In this document: one piece after another, positions 1 to 9,390 of the stretch
Numbering within the stretch: position 1 is the first letter of the stretch
Layout: the number at the start of each line of letters is the position of its first letter
Origin: Shumkonia mesophila
GTDB lineage: Bacteria > Pseudomonadota > Alphaproteobacteria > Rhodospirillales > Shumkoniaceae
Length of the DNA stretch: 39,411 nt
Reading direction: 5' to 3'
Assembly: GCF_026163695.1 (NCBI RefSeq)
Contig: NZ_JAOTID010000025.1
Location: forward strand, 1 to 39,411
The notes under the pieces: model-generated
The model's input: only the letters and a program-made list of their open reading frames with translations
The model's database searches: none
What the model was told of the DNA's origin: nothing
Translations under genes and position numbers: made by a program

Positions 1-72
1 GCTGATCCCCCGCAGGATCGCGATCAGCGGCATCTTCTCCAAACACGCATTCAAGGTCGGGCCTTGCGACAT
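1..72 (-). CDS. KDPG/KDPGal-type aldolase, N-terminal fragment
   Basis: The minus strand from 72 opens with ATG and stays open to the window edge. It encodes about 24 residues beginning MSQGPTLNACLEKMPLIAIL and continuing RGIS. The PLIAILRG(I/V) stretch is the characteristic first beta strand of class I 2-keto-3-deoxy-6-phosphogluconate (Eda) and 2-keto-3-deoxy-6-phosphogalactonate (DgoA) aldolases, which cleave the sugar-acid phosphate to pyruvate and glyceraldehyde-3-phosphate in the cytoplasm. A GAGGAG ribosome binding site lies 7 bases before the ATG. The catalytic lysine lies beyond the edge, so the substrate cannot be told and the call rests on a short motif. Confidence 0.6.
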   Translation of the reverse strand, partial: MSQGPTLNACLEKMPLIAILRGIS

Positions 73-432
73 TCTCAACTCCTCGAGTCCATGGTTTCGG
101 GCGAATGATGAACCCCCGCCCTTCGATTCCGCCACCCTTCCGGAAAGGCGGTCCGGCCAAGCGGCGCCTGCACTTTCGATGACAGTCCGGCAGTCGGGCA
201 AACGTTCCCGCGCGGTCCGCGCGGGCGCCGACGTTCGCGCCTTCATGCTGCCGTTATTATGGCGCACCAAATGCCCGCTTGAACACCTCCATCATGATCG
301 GCTATGGCCTGCGGCGGATCGCCGCGAAAATAACGTGACGACGCGCTTTTTCCATGCCCATGGTATCGGGACATTGAGTAGGATCGGCATCCGCATGCCA
401 AAGCAACGTTCTGGTCACAGGGAGAGGATGCC
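73..432. other. Divergent intergenic region before alpha-2-macroglobulin
   Basis: No convincing gene is seen in these 360 bases. They lie between the minus-strand aldolase start and the plus-strand alpha-2-macroglobulin gene, so they should hold both promoters. An AT-rich TTATTAT lies at about 254-260, immediately followed by a CGCACCAAATGC sequence annotated separately. A GGGAGAGG ribosome binding site at about 420-427 precedes the ATG at 433. Confidence 0.5.
262..274. promoter_or_regulatory. Possible fourth copy of the CGCACCA-type operator
   Basis: GCGCACCAAATGC fits the consensus (A/G)CGCACCA(A/G)(A/G)TGC drawn from the three spaced sites at 23410-23486, and is identical over 12 bases to the third of them. 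It follows a TATTAT box about 160 bases upstream of the alpha-2-macroglobulin start. Shared regulation with the XRE regulator at 23534 is inference, and a chance match cannot be excluded. Confidence 0.35.
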
Positions 433-3400
433 ATGAGACCCGCTCGCGGTCTTCTGGTCCTGATTGTCGCGGCGCTGATCCCGCTGGCGGCGGGGGCTTT
501 CGAGTCGGCGTCGCTGGATGCCGGCGCCCGCGATCTGCTGGGCGAATTGCGCCGGCAATTCTCTTCCGAAGCGACCGAACCGGGCGGCGCGTTGGCCGAG
601 GGGGCGGCGGCACTGGGCGCCGGCCGCTGGGACGACGCCGCCGGGTGGTACGGGCGCGCCGTTGCCGCCGGACCGGCCAACCCGAAGGCCTGGCGCGGCC
701 TCGCCCTTGCCTCGATGAACGTCGACGCGGCCGATCCCACCGCCACCCATGCCGCCTATCGGGCTTTCACCACCGCCGGGTCCCAGCCCGAACGCGCCGA
801 GGCGCTGGCCCTGCTGGGTTCCGCGCTCGAGCGCCGGGCGCGCTACCGCGAGGCGATCGCCGCCTATCGCGCCAGCGTCGAGGCGGGCGCCGACGACGGG
901 GTGCGGGCGCATCTGGCCGAACTGGCGGCGGCGCGGGGTTTCCGCGCCACCGGCGTGACGGTCAACGCCGACCTGGAGCGGCCGGAATTCTGCATCGCCT
1001 TTCGCGGCAAGCTGATCGCGGAACGTCGCGTCCGCTATGAAGACTACGTGCGTATCGAGCCGCCGCTGGAAGGCGGCCTCAGCGTGCGCGACGATCGCCT
1101 GTGTGCGACCGGCGCCCAGTACGGCGCCCGCCATTCGGTCACCGTGCTGGCCGGACTGCCGTCGGCCGACGGCGACGAGGCGCCGGGCCCGGAGACCTTC
1201 GACGTCGAGATCGGCGACCGGCCGGCCAGCGTCGGCTTCAAGGGCAATACCTATGTGCTGCCGCGCACCGGCAGCGCCGGCATTCCGGTGATCACCGTCA
1301 ACGTCAAGCGGGTCCACCTCAAGATCCTGCGCATCGACGAGCGCAACGTCATCGACCAGATGGCCAAGGACCGCCTGTCGGGCCTGCTCGGCCGCTGGGA
1401 CATCGAACAGATCCGCACCGCCGACGGCGAACTCGTCTGGCAGGGCGAGATGGACGTCGCCTCCGAACTCAACCAGCGTGTCACCACGGCGTTTCCGGTG
1501 GGCGACGTGCTCAGGAAGACGACGCCCGGCATCTATGCCGTCGTCGCCGAGCCGGTCGGCGTCGAGGTCCCGACCTGGGCGCCGCGCGCCACCCAATGGC
1601 TGGTGATTTCCGATCTTGGCCTGACCACCTTCCAGGGCGACGACGGCCTGGCGGTTTTCACGCGCTCGCTGGCGACGGCGAGGCCGGCCGCCGGCGTCAC
1701 CGTCCGCCTGTTCGCCCGCAACAACTCGCTGCTGGCCGAGGCGGTGACCGACGACGCCGGCGGCGCCCGCTTCGCGGCCGGCCTCCTGCGCGGCGAGGGC
1801 GGCCGCGCGCCCAGGGCGCTGTTCGCCTTCGGCGCCGGCGGCGATTTCAACCTTCTCGAACTGACGGCGCCGGCCTTCGATCTCAGCGACCGCGGCGTCG
1901 GCGGCCGCGAACCGCCGGGGCCGGTCGACGTCTTCCTCTATGGCGACCGCGGCGTCTATCGACCCGGCGAGACCGCGCACGTGGTGGCGCTGATGCGCGA
2001 TGACACGGCGCATGCCGTCGACACCATGCCGCTGACCCTGAAGCTGCTCAGGCCCGACGGCGTCGAGGCCCGGCGCGACACCGTGAAACCGCAGGCGGTC
2101 GGCGCCTATGCCTTCGACCTGCCGTTTTCGCCGGGCGCGCTCACCGGGCGCTGGACGGTTGAGGCCCATCTCGATCCGGCGGCGCCGCCGGTGGGCACCT
2201 TGCGCCTGCTGGTCGAGGACGTGGTGCCGCCGCGCATCGAGGCGAAGCTGTCGACGGCGGCGACCCTTCTCAAGCCGGGCGAGGCGGCCAGTCTGGCGCT
2301 CAAGGCCGACTACCTTTACGGCGCTCCGGCCGCCGGCCTGCCGGTCGAGGGCGAGGTGGTCGTCATGGCCGACGACAACCCCTACCCGGACCGGCCGGGC
2401 TATCATTTCGGCCTGGCCGACGAGACGGTGGACCCGCAGCGCATGGCGCTGCCGGCGACCCGCACCGACGCCACCGGCGGCGCCTCGATGCACGTCGCGC
2501 TGGACAAGGTGCCCGACACCACCCGGCCGCTCAAGGCGGTGATTCGCGCCGGCGTCTTCGAACTGGGCGGCCGTCCGGCCACGGCCAGCCTGACGCTTCC
2601 GGTCCACCAGCGCGCCGTCGCGGTGGGCCTGCATCCCCGCTTCGGGGCGGACGGCGTGGCCGAGGGCAGCGAGGCGGTGTTCGACCTGATCATGCTGGAC
2701 GCCGCCGGCAAGGCCATTGCCGGATCGCTGGATTACGCCTTCTATCGCGAGGAATGGACCTATCAGTGGTTCCGGCGCAACGGCGTCTGGGACTACGAGG
2801 TGCAGGTCATCGACAAGCCGCTGATCGGCGGCACGCGCGCCGTCACCGTCGAAACGCCTGTGGAACTGGCCCAGCGGGTCGAGGCCGGACGCTACCGGCT
2901 GGAAGTGTCCGATCCGCAATCCGGCGCCGCCACCAGCCTGCGCTTCCACGCCGGCTGGTTCGTCTCGGCGTCGGTCGCCGATCGGCCGGACACCCTGGAA
3001 CTGGTCGCCGACCACGCCTCCTATCGGCCCGGCGAAACGGTGAAGCTCCACATCACGCCGCCGTTCGACGGCGACGTGCTGCTGGCGGTCGCCAACGAAC
3101 GGCTGATCGAAACCTACAATGTCTATGTGCCGGCATCGGGCGCCACCGTCGAAATCCCCTTCCGCGACACCTGGGGTGTCGGCGCCTATGTCCTGGCCAC
3201 CGCGTTCCGCGAGGATTCCAGCGCGCGCGGGCCGGGCCGGGCCATCGGGCTGACGTGGCTGGGATTGGACGCCCGCCCGCGCACCCTCAACGTGGCCATC
3301 GATTCGCCGGGCGACGTGCGGCCGTCCACGGCGGTCGAGGTCAACGTCGCCATCGACGGCCTGGAGCCGGGCAAGCCGGCCTTCGTGACCTTGGCGGCGG

Positions 3401-5625
3401 TGGACGAGGGCGTGCTCCAGCTCACCGGCTTCGAAACGCCCGACCCGGCCAACCACTTCTACGGCAAGCGGCGCCTGGGTGTGGCCATGCGCGACATGTA
3501 CGGCCGGCTGATCGACGGCAAGACCGACCGGCGCGGCGCCGTGCGCACCGGCGGCGGCGATCCCAGGCTGGCCAACCGCGGGGCGCCGCCGGCCGACGTC
3601 AGGATCGTCTCGCTGTTCTCGGGCTTGGTGCGCCTGGATGACAAGGGCGTCGCCCGCATCAAGCTCGACCTTCCCGACTTCAACGGCCGCCTTCGCCTGA
3701 TGGCGGTTGCCTTCGACGCCAATCGGGTCGGCGCGGCCGAAGGCGTCCTGATGGTCCGCGATCCGCTGGTGGCCCAGGTTTCGCTGCCCCGTTTCCTCGC
3801 TCCCGGCGACGACAGCCGGATGACCCTGACCTTGGACAACCTGCGCCTGCCTTCGGGCGAGGTGTCGGTCGCCGTGCGCGCCGAGGGCGCGGTGGCGCTG
3901 GGCGGCGAAACCAAGGTGCAGAGGGCCCTGGACAAGGGTGCGTCGACGTCGGCCGTTTTCGCGCTGAAGGGCCTGGCGCCGGGAACCGGCACCATCGTCA
4001 TGGAGCTGAGTGGCCCGGAAGGCTTCAAGCAGGAGCGCCGATGGACCCTGGGAGTGCGGCCCGCGCAGTTCCCGGTGGCCCGCCGGGTGGCCAAGCGGCT
4101 GCGGCAGGGCGAGCAGGTGGCCTATGCGCCGTCGATCCTGGAGGGGCTGGTGCCGGGCACCGGCGAGCTGCTGTTGTCCTTCAGCCCGCGGCCCGACCTC
4201 GACGCCGCCGGCCTGCTGCGCGCGCTCGACCGGTATCCCTACGGTTGCCTCGAACAGACGACCAGCCGCGCGCTTCCGCTGCTCTACGTGGGCGACGTGG
4301 CGGCGGTGTGGGGCGGGATGGGAATGGCCGCCGGCCAGAAGGGACGCATCGACGAGGCGATCTCGCGCCTCTTCGAGATGCAGCGGCCCGATGGCGGCTT
4401 CGGCCTGTGGGCGCCCTCGGACGGGGCGGACCTGTGGCTTTCCGCCTACGCGCTGGATTTCGTGACGCGGGCCAAGGCGAAGGGCCATCGCGTGCCCACC
4501 TACGCCTATGCCGCCGGGCTGCGCTGGCTGGGCGAACGGGTCAAGCAGGGCGAGCGGCAGAAGGTGCCCGATCTGACGGCCCTCGCCTATGCCCATTACG
4601 TCCAGGCCGCGGCCGGCATCGGCAATCCGGCCGAGACCCGCTACTTCGCCGATCGCGCCGGTGATCGCCTGCCGACGGCGCTGGCGGCGGCCCAGGTGGC
4701 GGCGGCGTTGGCGCTGCGCGGCGAGTCCGAGCGGGCCCGCGTTCTTTTCGCCAAGGCCGTCCATAAGGTCAATGCCCGCGCGGCCCCGCGCGACTACGGC
4801 TCCGCCCTGCGCGATCTCGCCGGGCTGGTGGTCCTGGCGGCGGAAAGCGAACCGTTGCTCAAGGGGAACAGCCGCGACCTGGGCGGCCGCAGCCTCGCCC
4901 AGCTGGTCGAGGATCTGGCGGCGCGCCAGACCAAGGCGGAGGCCTTGAGCTCGCAGGAACAGGCGTGGCTGCTGATGGCTTCGGCGGCGGTCGCCCATGG
5001 CAACGGCAAGATGATGCTGACCGTCGACGGCTGGAAGGGCGAAGCGCAGGCCGATCCTCTCTACCTGAGGCCCACCGACGCGCAATTGACCCTCGGCCTG
5101 ACTTACGAGAACGCCGGCAAGGGGGTCGTATGGCATACCGCGACGGTGGCCGGGGTTCCGCTCGCCGAAACTCCCGCGGTGGCCGAGGGATTCGCGCTCA
5201 CGCGCGGCTTCTACACCCTGGATGGGCGGCCGGCCGACCTGGCGGCGGTGCGCCAGAACGATACCCTGGTTGCCGTCATCGAGGGCGAGGCGCCGGCCGA
5301 GATCGACCACCAGGCGCTGATCGTCGACCTGCTGCCGGCCGGCTTCGAGATCGAGAACGCCCGCCTCGAGGACGCCCGCTCGATGGCCGAGATGGCGTGG
5401 CTGCCCAAGCTGAGCCAGGCCCAGCACCTCGAATACCGGGACGACCGCTTCGTGGCGGCGTTCGACATCGGCGGCAAGAACCGGGCGTTTGCCGTCGCCT
5501 ATCTGGTGCGGGCGGTGACGCCGGGCACCTATCGGCTGCCGGCCGCCCATGTCGAGGACATGTACAGGCCGCAGTACCGGGCGCGGACGGCAATGGGCTG
5601 GCTGACGGTGCTGCCGCGCAACTAG
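433..5625 (+). CDS. yfhM: Bacterial alpha-2-macroglobulin with N-terminal TPR region
   Basis: A 1730-residue protein with a hydrophobic export signal at residues 1-22. Residues about 45-150 form TPR-like helices (AEGAAALGAGRWDDAAGWYG and following). A long series of beta-rich macroglobulin domains follows, and then the thioester motif YGCLEQ with Cys1272 and Gln1275. In this family the Cys-Gln thioester traps attacking proteases covalently after bait-region cleavage, protecting the periplasm. The C-terminal part carries the alpha/alpha thioester domain and receptor-like domain. The gene is followed 31 bases later by pbpC, the same partnership as yfhM-pbpC in E. coli. The family is often a lipoprotein, but here no lipobox cysteine is seen near the signal (LAAGAFES), so the protein is probably soluble or signal-anchored. 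Confidence 0.93.
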   Translation: MRPARGLLVLIVAALIPLAAGAFESASLDAGARDLLGELRRQFSSEATEPGGALAEGAAALGAGRWDDAAGWYGRAVAAGPANPKAWRGLALASMNVDAADPTATHAAYRAFTTAGSQPERAEALALLGSALERRARYREAIAAYRASVEAGADDGVRAHLAELAAARGFRATGVTVNADLERPEFCIAFRGKLIAERRVRYEDYVRIEPPLEGGLSVRDDRLCATGAQYGARHSVTVLAGLPSADGDEAPGPETFDVEIGDRPASVGFKGNTYVLPRTGSAGIPVITVNVKRVHLKILRIDERNVIDQMAKDRLSGLLGRWDIEQIRTADGELVWQGEMDVASELNQRVTTAFPVGDVLRKTTPGIYAVVAEPVGVEVPTWAPRATQWLVISDLGLTTFQGDDGLAVFTRSLATARPAAGVTVRLFARNNSLLAEAVTDDAGGARFAAGLLRGEGGRAPRALFAFGAGGDFNLLELTAPAFDLSDRGVGGREPPGPVDVFLYGDRGVYRPGETAHVVALMRDDTAHAVDTMPLTLKLLRPDGVEARRDTVKPQAVGAYAFDLPFSPGALTGRWTVEAHLDPAAPPVGTLRLLVEDVVPPRIEAKLSTAATLLKPGEAASLALKADYLYGAPAAGLPVEGEVVVMADDNPYPDRPGYHFGLADETVDPQRMALPATRTDATGGASMHVALDKVPDTTRPLKAVIRAGVFELGGRPATASLTLPVHQRAVAVGLHPRFGADGVAEGSEAVFDLIMLDAAGKAIAGSLDYAFYREEWTYQWFRRNGVWDYEVQVIDKPLIGGTRAVTVETPVELAQRVEAGRYRLEVSDPQSGAATSLRFHAGWFVSASVADRPDTLELVADHASYRPGETVKLHITPPFDGDVLLAVANERLIETYNVYVPASGATVEIPFRDTWGVGAYVLATAFREDSSARGPGRAIGLTWLGLDARPRTLNVAIDSPGDVRPSTAVEVNVAIDGLEPGKPAFVTLAAVDEGVLQLTGFETPDPANHFYGKRRLGVAMRDMYGRLIDGKTDRRGAVRTGGGDPRLANRGAPPADVRIVSLFSGLVRLDDKGVARIKLDLPDFNGRLRLMAVAFDANRVGAAEGVLMVRDPLVAQVSLPRFLAPGDDSRMTLTLDNLRLPSGEVSVAVRAEGAVALGGETKVQRALDKGASTSAVFALKGLAPGTGTIVMELSGPEGFKQERRWTLGVRPAQFPVARRVAKRLRQGEQVAYAPSILEGLVPGTGELLLSFSPRPDLDAAGLLRALDRYPYGCLEQTTSRALPLLYVGDVAAVWGGMGMAAGQKGRIDEAISRLFEMQRPDGGFGLWAPSDGADLWLSAYALDFVTRAKAKGHRVPTYAYAAGLRWLGERVKQGERQKVPDLTALAYAHYVQAAAGIGNPAETRYFADRAGDRLPTALAAAQVAAALALRGESERARVLFAKAVHKVNARAAPRDYGSALRDLAGLVVLAAESEPLLKGNSRDLGGRSLAQLVEDLAARQTKAEALSSQEQAWLLMASAAVAHGNGKMMLTVDGWKGEAQADPLYLRPTDAQLTLGLTYENAGKGVVWHTATVAGVPLAETPAVAEGFALTRGFYTLDGRPADLAAVRQNDTLVAVIEGEAPAEIDHQALIVDLLPAGFEIENARLEDARSMAEMAWLPKLSQAQHLEYRDDRFVAAFDIGGKNRAFAVAYLVRAVTPGTYRLPAAHVEDMYRPQYRARTAMGWLTVLPRN

Positions 5626-5656
5626 CCGGCGGGCGGAGCCGGCACGGGGAACCGAC

Positions 5657-7750
5657 ATGACACGGCGGGCGAAGATGGCGGCGGCGGTACTGGCGGCGGC
5701 GGGGACGGTGGCCGTCCTCGCCGGCGCGGCCGTCACGCTGGATGCCGTCCATCCGCCGGCGACGGGGCGCTATCTCGACCGCTCGCGCAGCGTGCTCGAT
5801 GCCGACGGCCGGCTGCTTCGCGCCTTCGCGACGGCGGACGGCAGCTGGCGCTTCGCGGTGCGGCCGGACGACGTCGATCCGCTCTATCTCGCCATGCTCA
5901 CCGCCTACGAGGACAAGCGCTTCTACCGCCATCCCGGCGTCGATCCCCTGGCCCTGGCCCGTGCCGCCTGGCAGTGGGCGGCGTCGGGCAAGCCGGTGTC
6001 GGGCGCCTCGACGCTGACCATGCAGACGGTGCGGCTGCTGGAGCCGCGGCCGCGCACGCTCATCTCCAAGCTGGTCGAGATGGGCCGCGCCGTGCAGCTC
6101 GAATGGCGCCATTCCAAGGACGAGATCCTGGCCATCTACCTGACGGTGGCGCCCTTCGGCGGCAACCTGGAAGGCGTCGCGGCGGCCAGCCGGTTCTACC
6201 TCGGCAAGGACCCCCGGCACCTGACGGCGGGCGAGGCGGCGCTGCTGGTGGCCCTGCCCCAGTCGCCGGAGGCGGCCCGGCCGGATCGCCATCCCGGGGC
6301 GGCCCGGCTCGCCCGCGACAAGGTGCTGGCGCGCATGCAAGACGCCCACATCCTCGATGCCGACGCCGTCGCCGCGGCCCGCCAGGAACCGGTGGCGCGG
6401 GCCCGCCTCGCCGCCGCCTTCCGGGCGCCCCACCTGGCCCAACGGCTGGTGGCCGCCGATCCCGGCGCCGAGATCCAGCGTACCTTCATCGACGGCGCCC
6501 TGCAGGCCAGCGTGGAAGCGCTGGCCCGGCGCGCCGTCGGCGGCCTCGAACCGGGCGCCAACCTCGCCGTCCTGGTGGTGGAAACCGCTGGACGCCGGGT
6601 GGTGGCCCATGCCGGTTCCGCCGATTTCTTCGATGCGGCCCGCCAGGGCCAGGTGGATATGACCCGCGCCGTCCGCTCGCCGGGCTCGACGCTCAAGCCG
6701 TTCATCTACGCCGCCGGCTTCGAGCACCTGGGCCTGCATCCGGAAACCCTCATCGCCGACCGGCCGACGCGCTTCGGCGACTACGCGCCGGTCAACTTCG
6801 ACCTGCGTTTCCGTGGCGACATCACCGTGCGCGAGGCCCTGCAGCTCAGCCTCAACGTGCCGGCGGTGGCGGTGCTCGACCGCCTGGGCCCGGCCCGCTT
6901 CGCCGAACTGATCGCCGAGATGGGCATTGCGCTGCGCTTCGACCCGCGGGTGGGGGCGCCGGCGCTGCCGATGGCGCTGGGCGGCGTCGGCGTCAGCCTG
7001 TGGGACCTGGTGACCCTTTTTGCCGGGCTGGCCGACGGCGGCCGCTTCGCGCCCTTGCGGGTCGCCGAGACCGATCCGCAGGCGGCGCCGGCCCGCGTGC
7101 TGAACGAAGCGGCCGCCTGGTACGCCGCCGCCATCCTGCGCGACGTGCCGCCGCCCGAGGGACGCGTCGCCGTCGCCGGCCGGCGCATCGCGCTCAAGAC
7201 CGGCACCTCCTATGGCTTCCGCGACGCCTGGGCGGTGGGCTTCGACGGGCGTTTCACGGTGGGCGTGTGGGTCGGCCGCCCGGACGGCGGATACGGGACC
7301 GGTCGCACCGGCGGCCGGCAGGCGGCGCCGCTGCTCTATGACGTCTTCGACCTGCTGGCGCCCGCCGCCGGGCCAGTGTCGCCGCCGCCGGCCGGCGTCG
7401 TCGAGGCCCGCACCGGGGATCTGCCGCCGCCGCTCCGCCGCTTCCACACCCGCGACGAGATGGAGATGGCGCTCGTGGCGCCCGATGCTGCCTTCGAGAT
7501 CGCCTTTCCGCCCGACGGCGCCACCGTCGAAATGGCCGCCGCCGCCGACGGCACCGCGACCCTCGCGCTGCGCGCCAATGGCGGGCGCAAGCCCTTGCGC
7601 TGGCTGATCGACGGGCGGCCCATCGCGGTATCGCCCTTCAAGCGGGCGGCGTCGTGGACGGCCGCCACCGAGGGACGCGTGCGCATCACCGCGCTCGATG
7701 CCGACGGCCACGCCGCCTCGGCCGAGGTGTGGATCGCACGGGTCCCCTAA
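5657..7750 (+). CDS. pbpC: Penicillin-binding protein 1C
   Basis: A 697-residue bifunctional peptidoglycan synthase with one N-terminal membrane anchor (about 7-30). The GT51 glycosyltransferase domain has the catalytic Glu85 in YEDKRFYRHPG. The transpeptidase domain has S344-T-L-K as the acylated serine motif and K514-T-G-T-S as the KTG motif. The end (about 600-697) matches the BiPBP_C tail of PBP1C proteins. It acts on the outer face of the inner membrane, polymerising glycan strands and cross-linking peptides. It lies 31 bases behind the alpha-2-macroglobulin gene and is probably co-transcribed; the pair is usually explained as repair of wall breached by an attacker. Its stop overlaps the stop of the opposing MFS gene by 4 bases. 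Confidence 0.93.
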   Translation: MTRRAKMAAAVLAAAGTVAVLAGAAVTLDAVHPPATGRYLDRSRSVLDADGRLLRAFATADGSWRFAVRPDDVDPLYLAMLTAYEDKRFYRHPGVDPLALARAAWQWAASGKPVSGASTLTMQTVRLLEPRPRTLISKLVEMGRAVQLEWRHSKDEILAIYLTVAPFGGNLEGVAAASRFYLGKDPRHLTAGEAALLVALPQSPEAARPDRHPGAARLARDKVLARMQDAHILDADAVAAARQEPVARARLAAAFRAPHLAQRLVAADPGAEIQRTFIDGALQASVEALARRAVGGLEPGANLAVLVVETAGRRVVAHAGSADFFDAARQGQVDMTRAVRSPGSTLKPFIYAAGFEHLGLHPETLIADRPTRFGDYAPVNFDLRFRGDITVREALQLSLNVPAVAVLDRLGPARFAELIAEMGIALRFDPRVGAPALPMALGGVGVSLWDLVTLFAGLADGGRFAPLRVAETDPQAAPARVLNEAAAWYAAAILRDVPPPEGRVAVAGRRIALKTGTSYGFRDAWAVGFDGRFTVGVWVGRPDGGYGTGRTGGRQAAPLLYDVFDLLAPAAGPVSPPPAGVVEARTGDLPPPLRRFHTRDEMEMALVAPDAAFEIAFPPDGATVEMAAAADGTATLALRANGGRKPLRWLIDGRPIAVSPFKRAASWTAATEGRVRITALDADGHAASAEVWIARVP

Positions 7751-8961
7751 TCGGTGCCGTCGGCGGCGCGGCGCCGCTTTTCGATGGGGCGCAGCGCCAG
7801 GGCGCCAAGCGTGGCCGCGGCACAGGCGGCCAGCATGAGAATGCCCGCCGCTTCCCAGTTGCCGGCCGCCTGCACGGCGGCGGCGATGGCCGGGGGCCCG
7901 ATCACCTGGCCGGTGTTGGAGCCCTGGACCAGCATGCCGTTGGTGGTGCCGACTTGGCCGAGGCCGGGGGCGAAGACCGGGGCGCCCGACAGCACCGCCG
8001 TCGGCAGCATGCCGCCGACCAGCGAGAAGACGAGGCATAGGGCATAGCGCAGAAGATCGGGCAGGGCGGCGGCGAAGATGCCCAGCGTGCACAGCCCCAT
8101 GATGCCCGCCGCGACGGCGATCAGGGCCCAGTGGCGGGCGCCGCGATGCAGCAGCCAGCCGGCCGTCAGGTTGCCGGGAACGTTCATCGCCACCACCAGG
8201 GCGGTAAGCGTGGCCGCCGTGGCGGTGCCGATGCCGCGCGTCTCGATCATAAAGCTCGGCAGCCACACCATGAGGGCCAGCCACGGGATGGTGTAGAGGG
8301 CGAAACAGAGGGCCAGCAGCCACGTTCCCGGCTGCGCCGCCGCGAGCCGGATGTTGCCGGCCGCCGAGCCTGCCGGTCCGGCCGGGCGGCCGGGCGGCGC
8401 GGCCCGCCCGACGAGCAGCATGGCCGCCATCCACAGAAGTGCCAACGCGGCGGCCGCTGCCCACAGGACACGCCAGCCGGCGAGCGCCAGAACGGCCGGC
8501 GAGGCCACCATCATCAGGGCGGTGCCGGCCGGCATGTAGGCGCCCCACAACCCCAATGCCAGGCGCCGGTCGCCGGGGACGGCGGCGCGCAGGATCACCG
8601 AGGGCACCGATACCGCCACCGAGATGAACCCCAGGCCCTCGAGGAAGCGGCTGAACAGCAGCGCCGCGCCGCCGCCGGCGAAGGCTCCGAGGGCGCTGCC
8701 GATCAGCAGCGCGGCGAGGCCGGCCAAAACGAGGCGCCAGTGACCGACGCGGTCGGCCACGGTGCCGGCCAGGACCGCCACCATCATGCCGGTGACGCTG
8801 AAGGTGGAGACCACCCAGCCGCCGGCGACCAGGCTGAGGTCGAGGTCGGCGCGCAGCGCGGAGAGGGCCGGGGGCAGCTTGCCGACGTGGGCGGCGGCGA
8901 CGATGCCGGCGCCGACGGCCAGCGCGACGATTTCCCAGCGGGTTTTGGCGGGCACGGTCAT
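7747..8961 (-). CDS. MFS transporter, CynX/NimT-like
   Basis: A 404-residue protein with about 12 hydrophobic segments and a major-facilitator pattern. The cytoplasmic loop between segments 2 and 3 reads AGTVADRVGHWR, a form of the MFS GxxxDRxGRR signature. General look and length resemble the CynX/NimT group (cyanate, nitroimidazole and related exporters), but the substrate cannot be read from the sequence. The start was set at 8961 (MTVPAKTRW) because the longer reading from 8997 runs into the palindromic repeat at 8979-9064. That repeat ends only 17 bases before the start codon, so it occupies the promoter or leader. The ribosome binding site is weak (AGG). The gene converges on pbpC with overlapping stop codons. 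Confidence 0.85.
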   Translation of the reverse strand: MTVPAKTRWEIVALAVGAGIVAAAHVGKLPPALSALRADLDLSLVAGGWVVSTFSVTGMMVAVLAGTVADRVGHWRLVLAGLAALLIGSALGAFAGGGAALLFSRFLEGLGFISVAVSVPSVILRAAVPGDRRLALGLWGAYMPAGTALMMVASPAVLALAGWRVLWAAAAALALLWMAAMLLVGRAAPPGRPAGPAGSAAGNIRLAAAQPGTWLLALCFALYTIPWLALMVWLPSFMIETRGIGTATAATLTALVVAMNVPGNLTAGWLLHRGARHWALIAVAAGIMGLCTLGIFAAALPDLLRYALCLVFSLVGGMLPTAVLSGAPVFAPGLGQVGTTNGMLVQGSNTGQVIGPPAIAAAVQAAGNWEAAGILMLAACAAATLGALALRPIEKRRRAADGTD

Positions 8962-8978
8962 GGCGGCCTGCCTAGCGG

Positions 8979-9064
8979 AATTTCGGTGACAGTGCACTTA
9001 ATTCTTCGTTGACGGGACGGTTGGTTCGGCTGCGGTGCGAATTAAGTGCACTGTCACCGAAATT
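8979..9064. repeat. REP-like palindrome, GGTGAC subtype
   Basis: Two perfect 26-base inverted arms (8979-9004 and 9039-9064) begin AATTTCGGTGAC, continue AGTGCACTTAATTC, and enclose a 34-base loop. The terminal unit AATTTCGG(T)GAC matches the GGGGAC units at 18956 and 31138 except for one base, so this looks like a second subfamily of the same kind of element. It lies directly upstream of the MFS start codon and 326 bases before phoH. Confidence 0.85.
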
Positions 9065-9390
9065 GGCGAAATTTGGCAAGCGCCGATCGGCCGCCGGCAG
9101 CGAGGGCGGTTTTGTCAATATTTTTCAATTTGTTGTGTTAAATTTTGGTGACGGCCCAAAATATTGTGGAACAATCCCCCGTGTTCGGGGTAGTCTCAGG
9201 TGTGGCCTGATCGACCGGAATCCGCGCATGACACCGTGCCTGATCCGCCAATGCCAATGGCCCTTCCGGTCCTCTTCGGACCCCTTGCTCCCTAAACTTC
9301 CCGGTTCCTCCGCCCGGTGGCTTCGCCGGCCCGCTTCCGTGGGCCGTTCGGCGCTGGCGGGGCGGGCGGCCGGCACAGCGGAGAATAAGG
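9065..9390. other. Intergenic leader before phoH
   Basis: No gene is seen in these 326 bases. An AT-rich patch at about 9113-9175 stands out from the GC-rich surroundings and is the likeliest promoter region. It contains AATTTTGGTGAC at 9141-9152, one base away from the terminal unit of the neighbouring palindrome, perhaps a decayed element end. A short CCCCG-TGTT-CGGGG hairpin follows at about 9178 without a T tract. Confidence 0.4.

Noticed and set aside
415-5736. A 1773-codon open frame on the minus strand opposite alpha-2-macroglobulin
   Set aside because: Its product is rich in Arg, Gly, His and Gln without domains, and it lies antisense to a gene with clear family motifs. Long antisense frames are expected in GC-rich DNA.
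9178-9195. Hairpin CCCCG-TGTT-CGGGG in the phoH leader as terminator
   Set aside because: The stem is only 5 bp and no T run follows.
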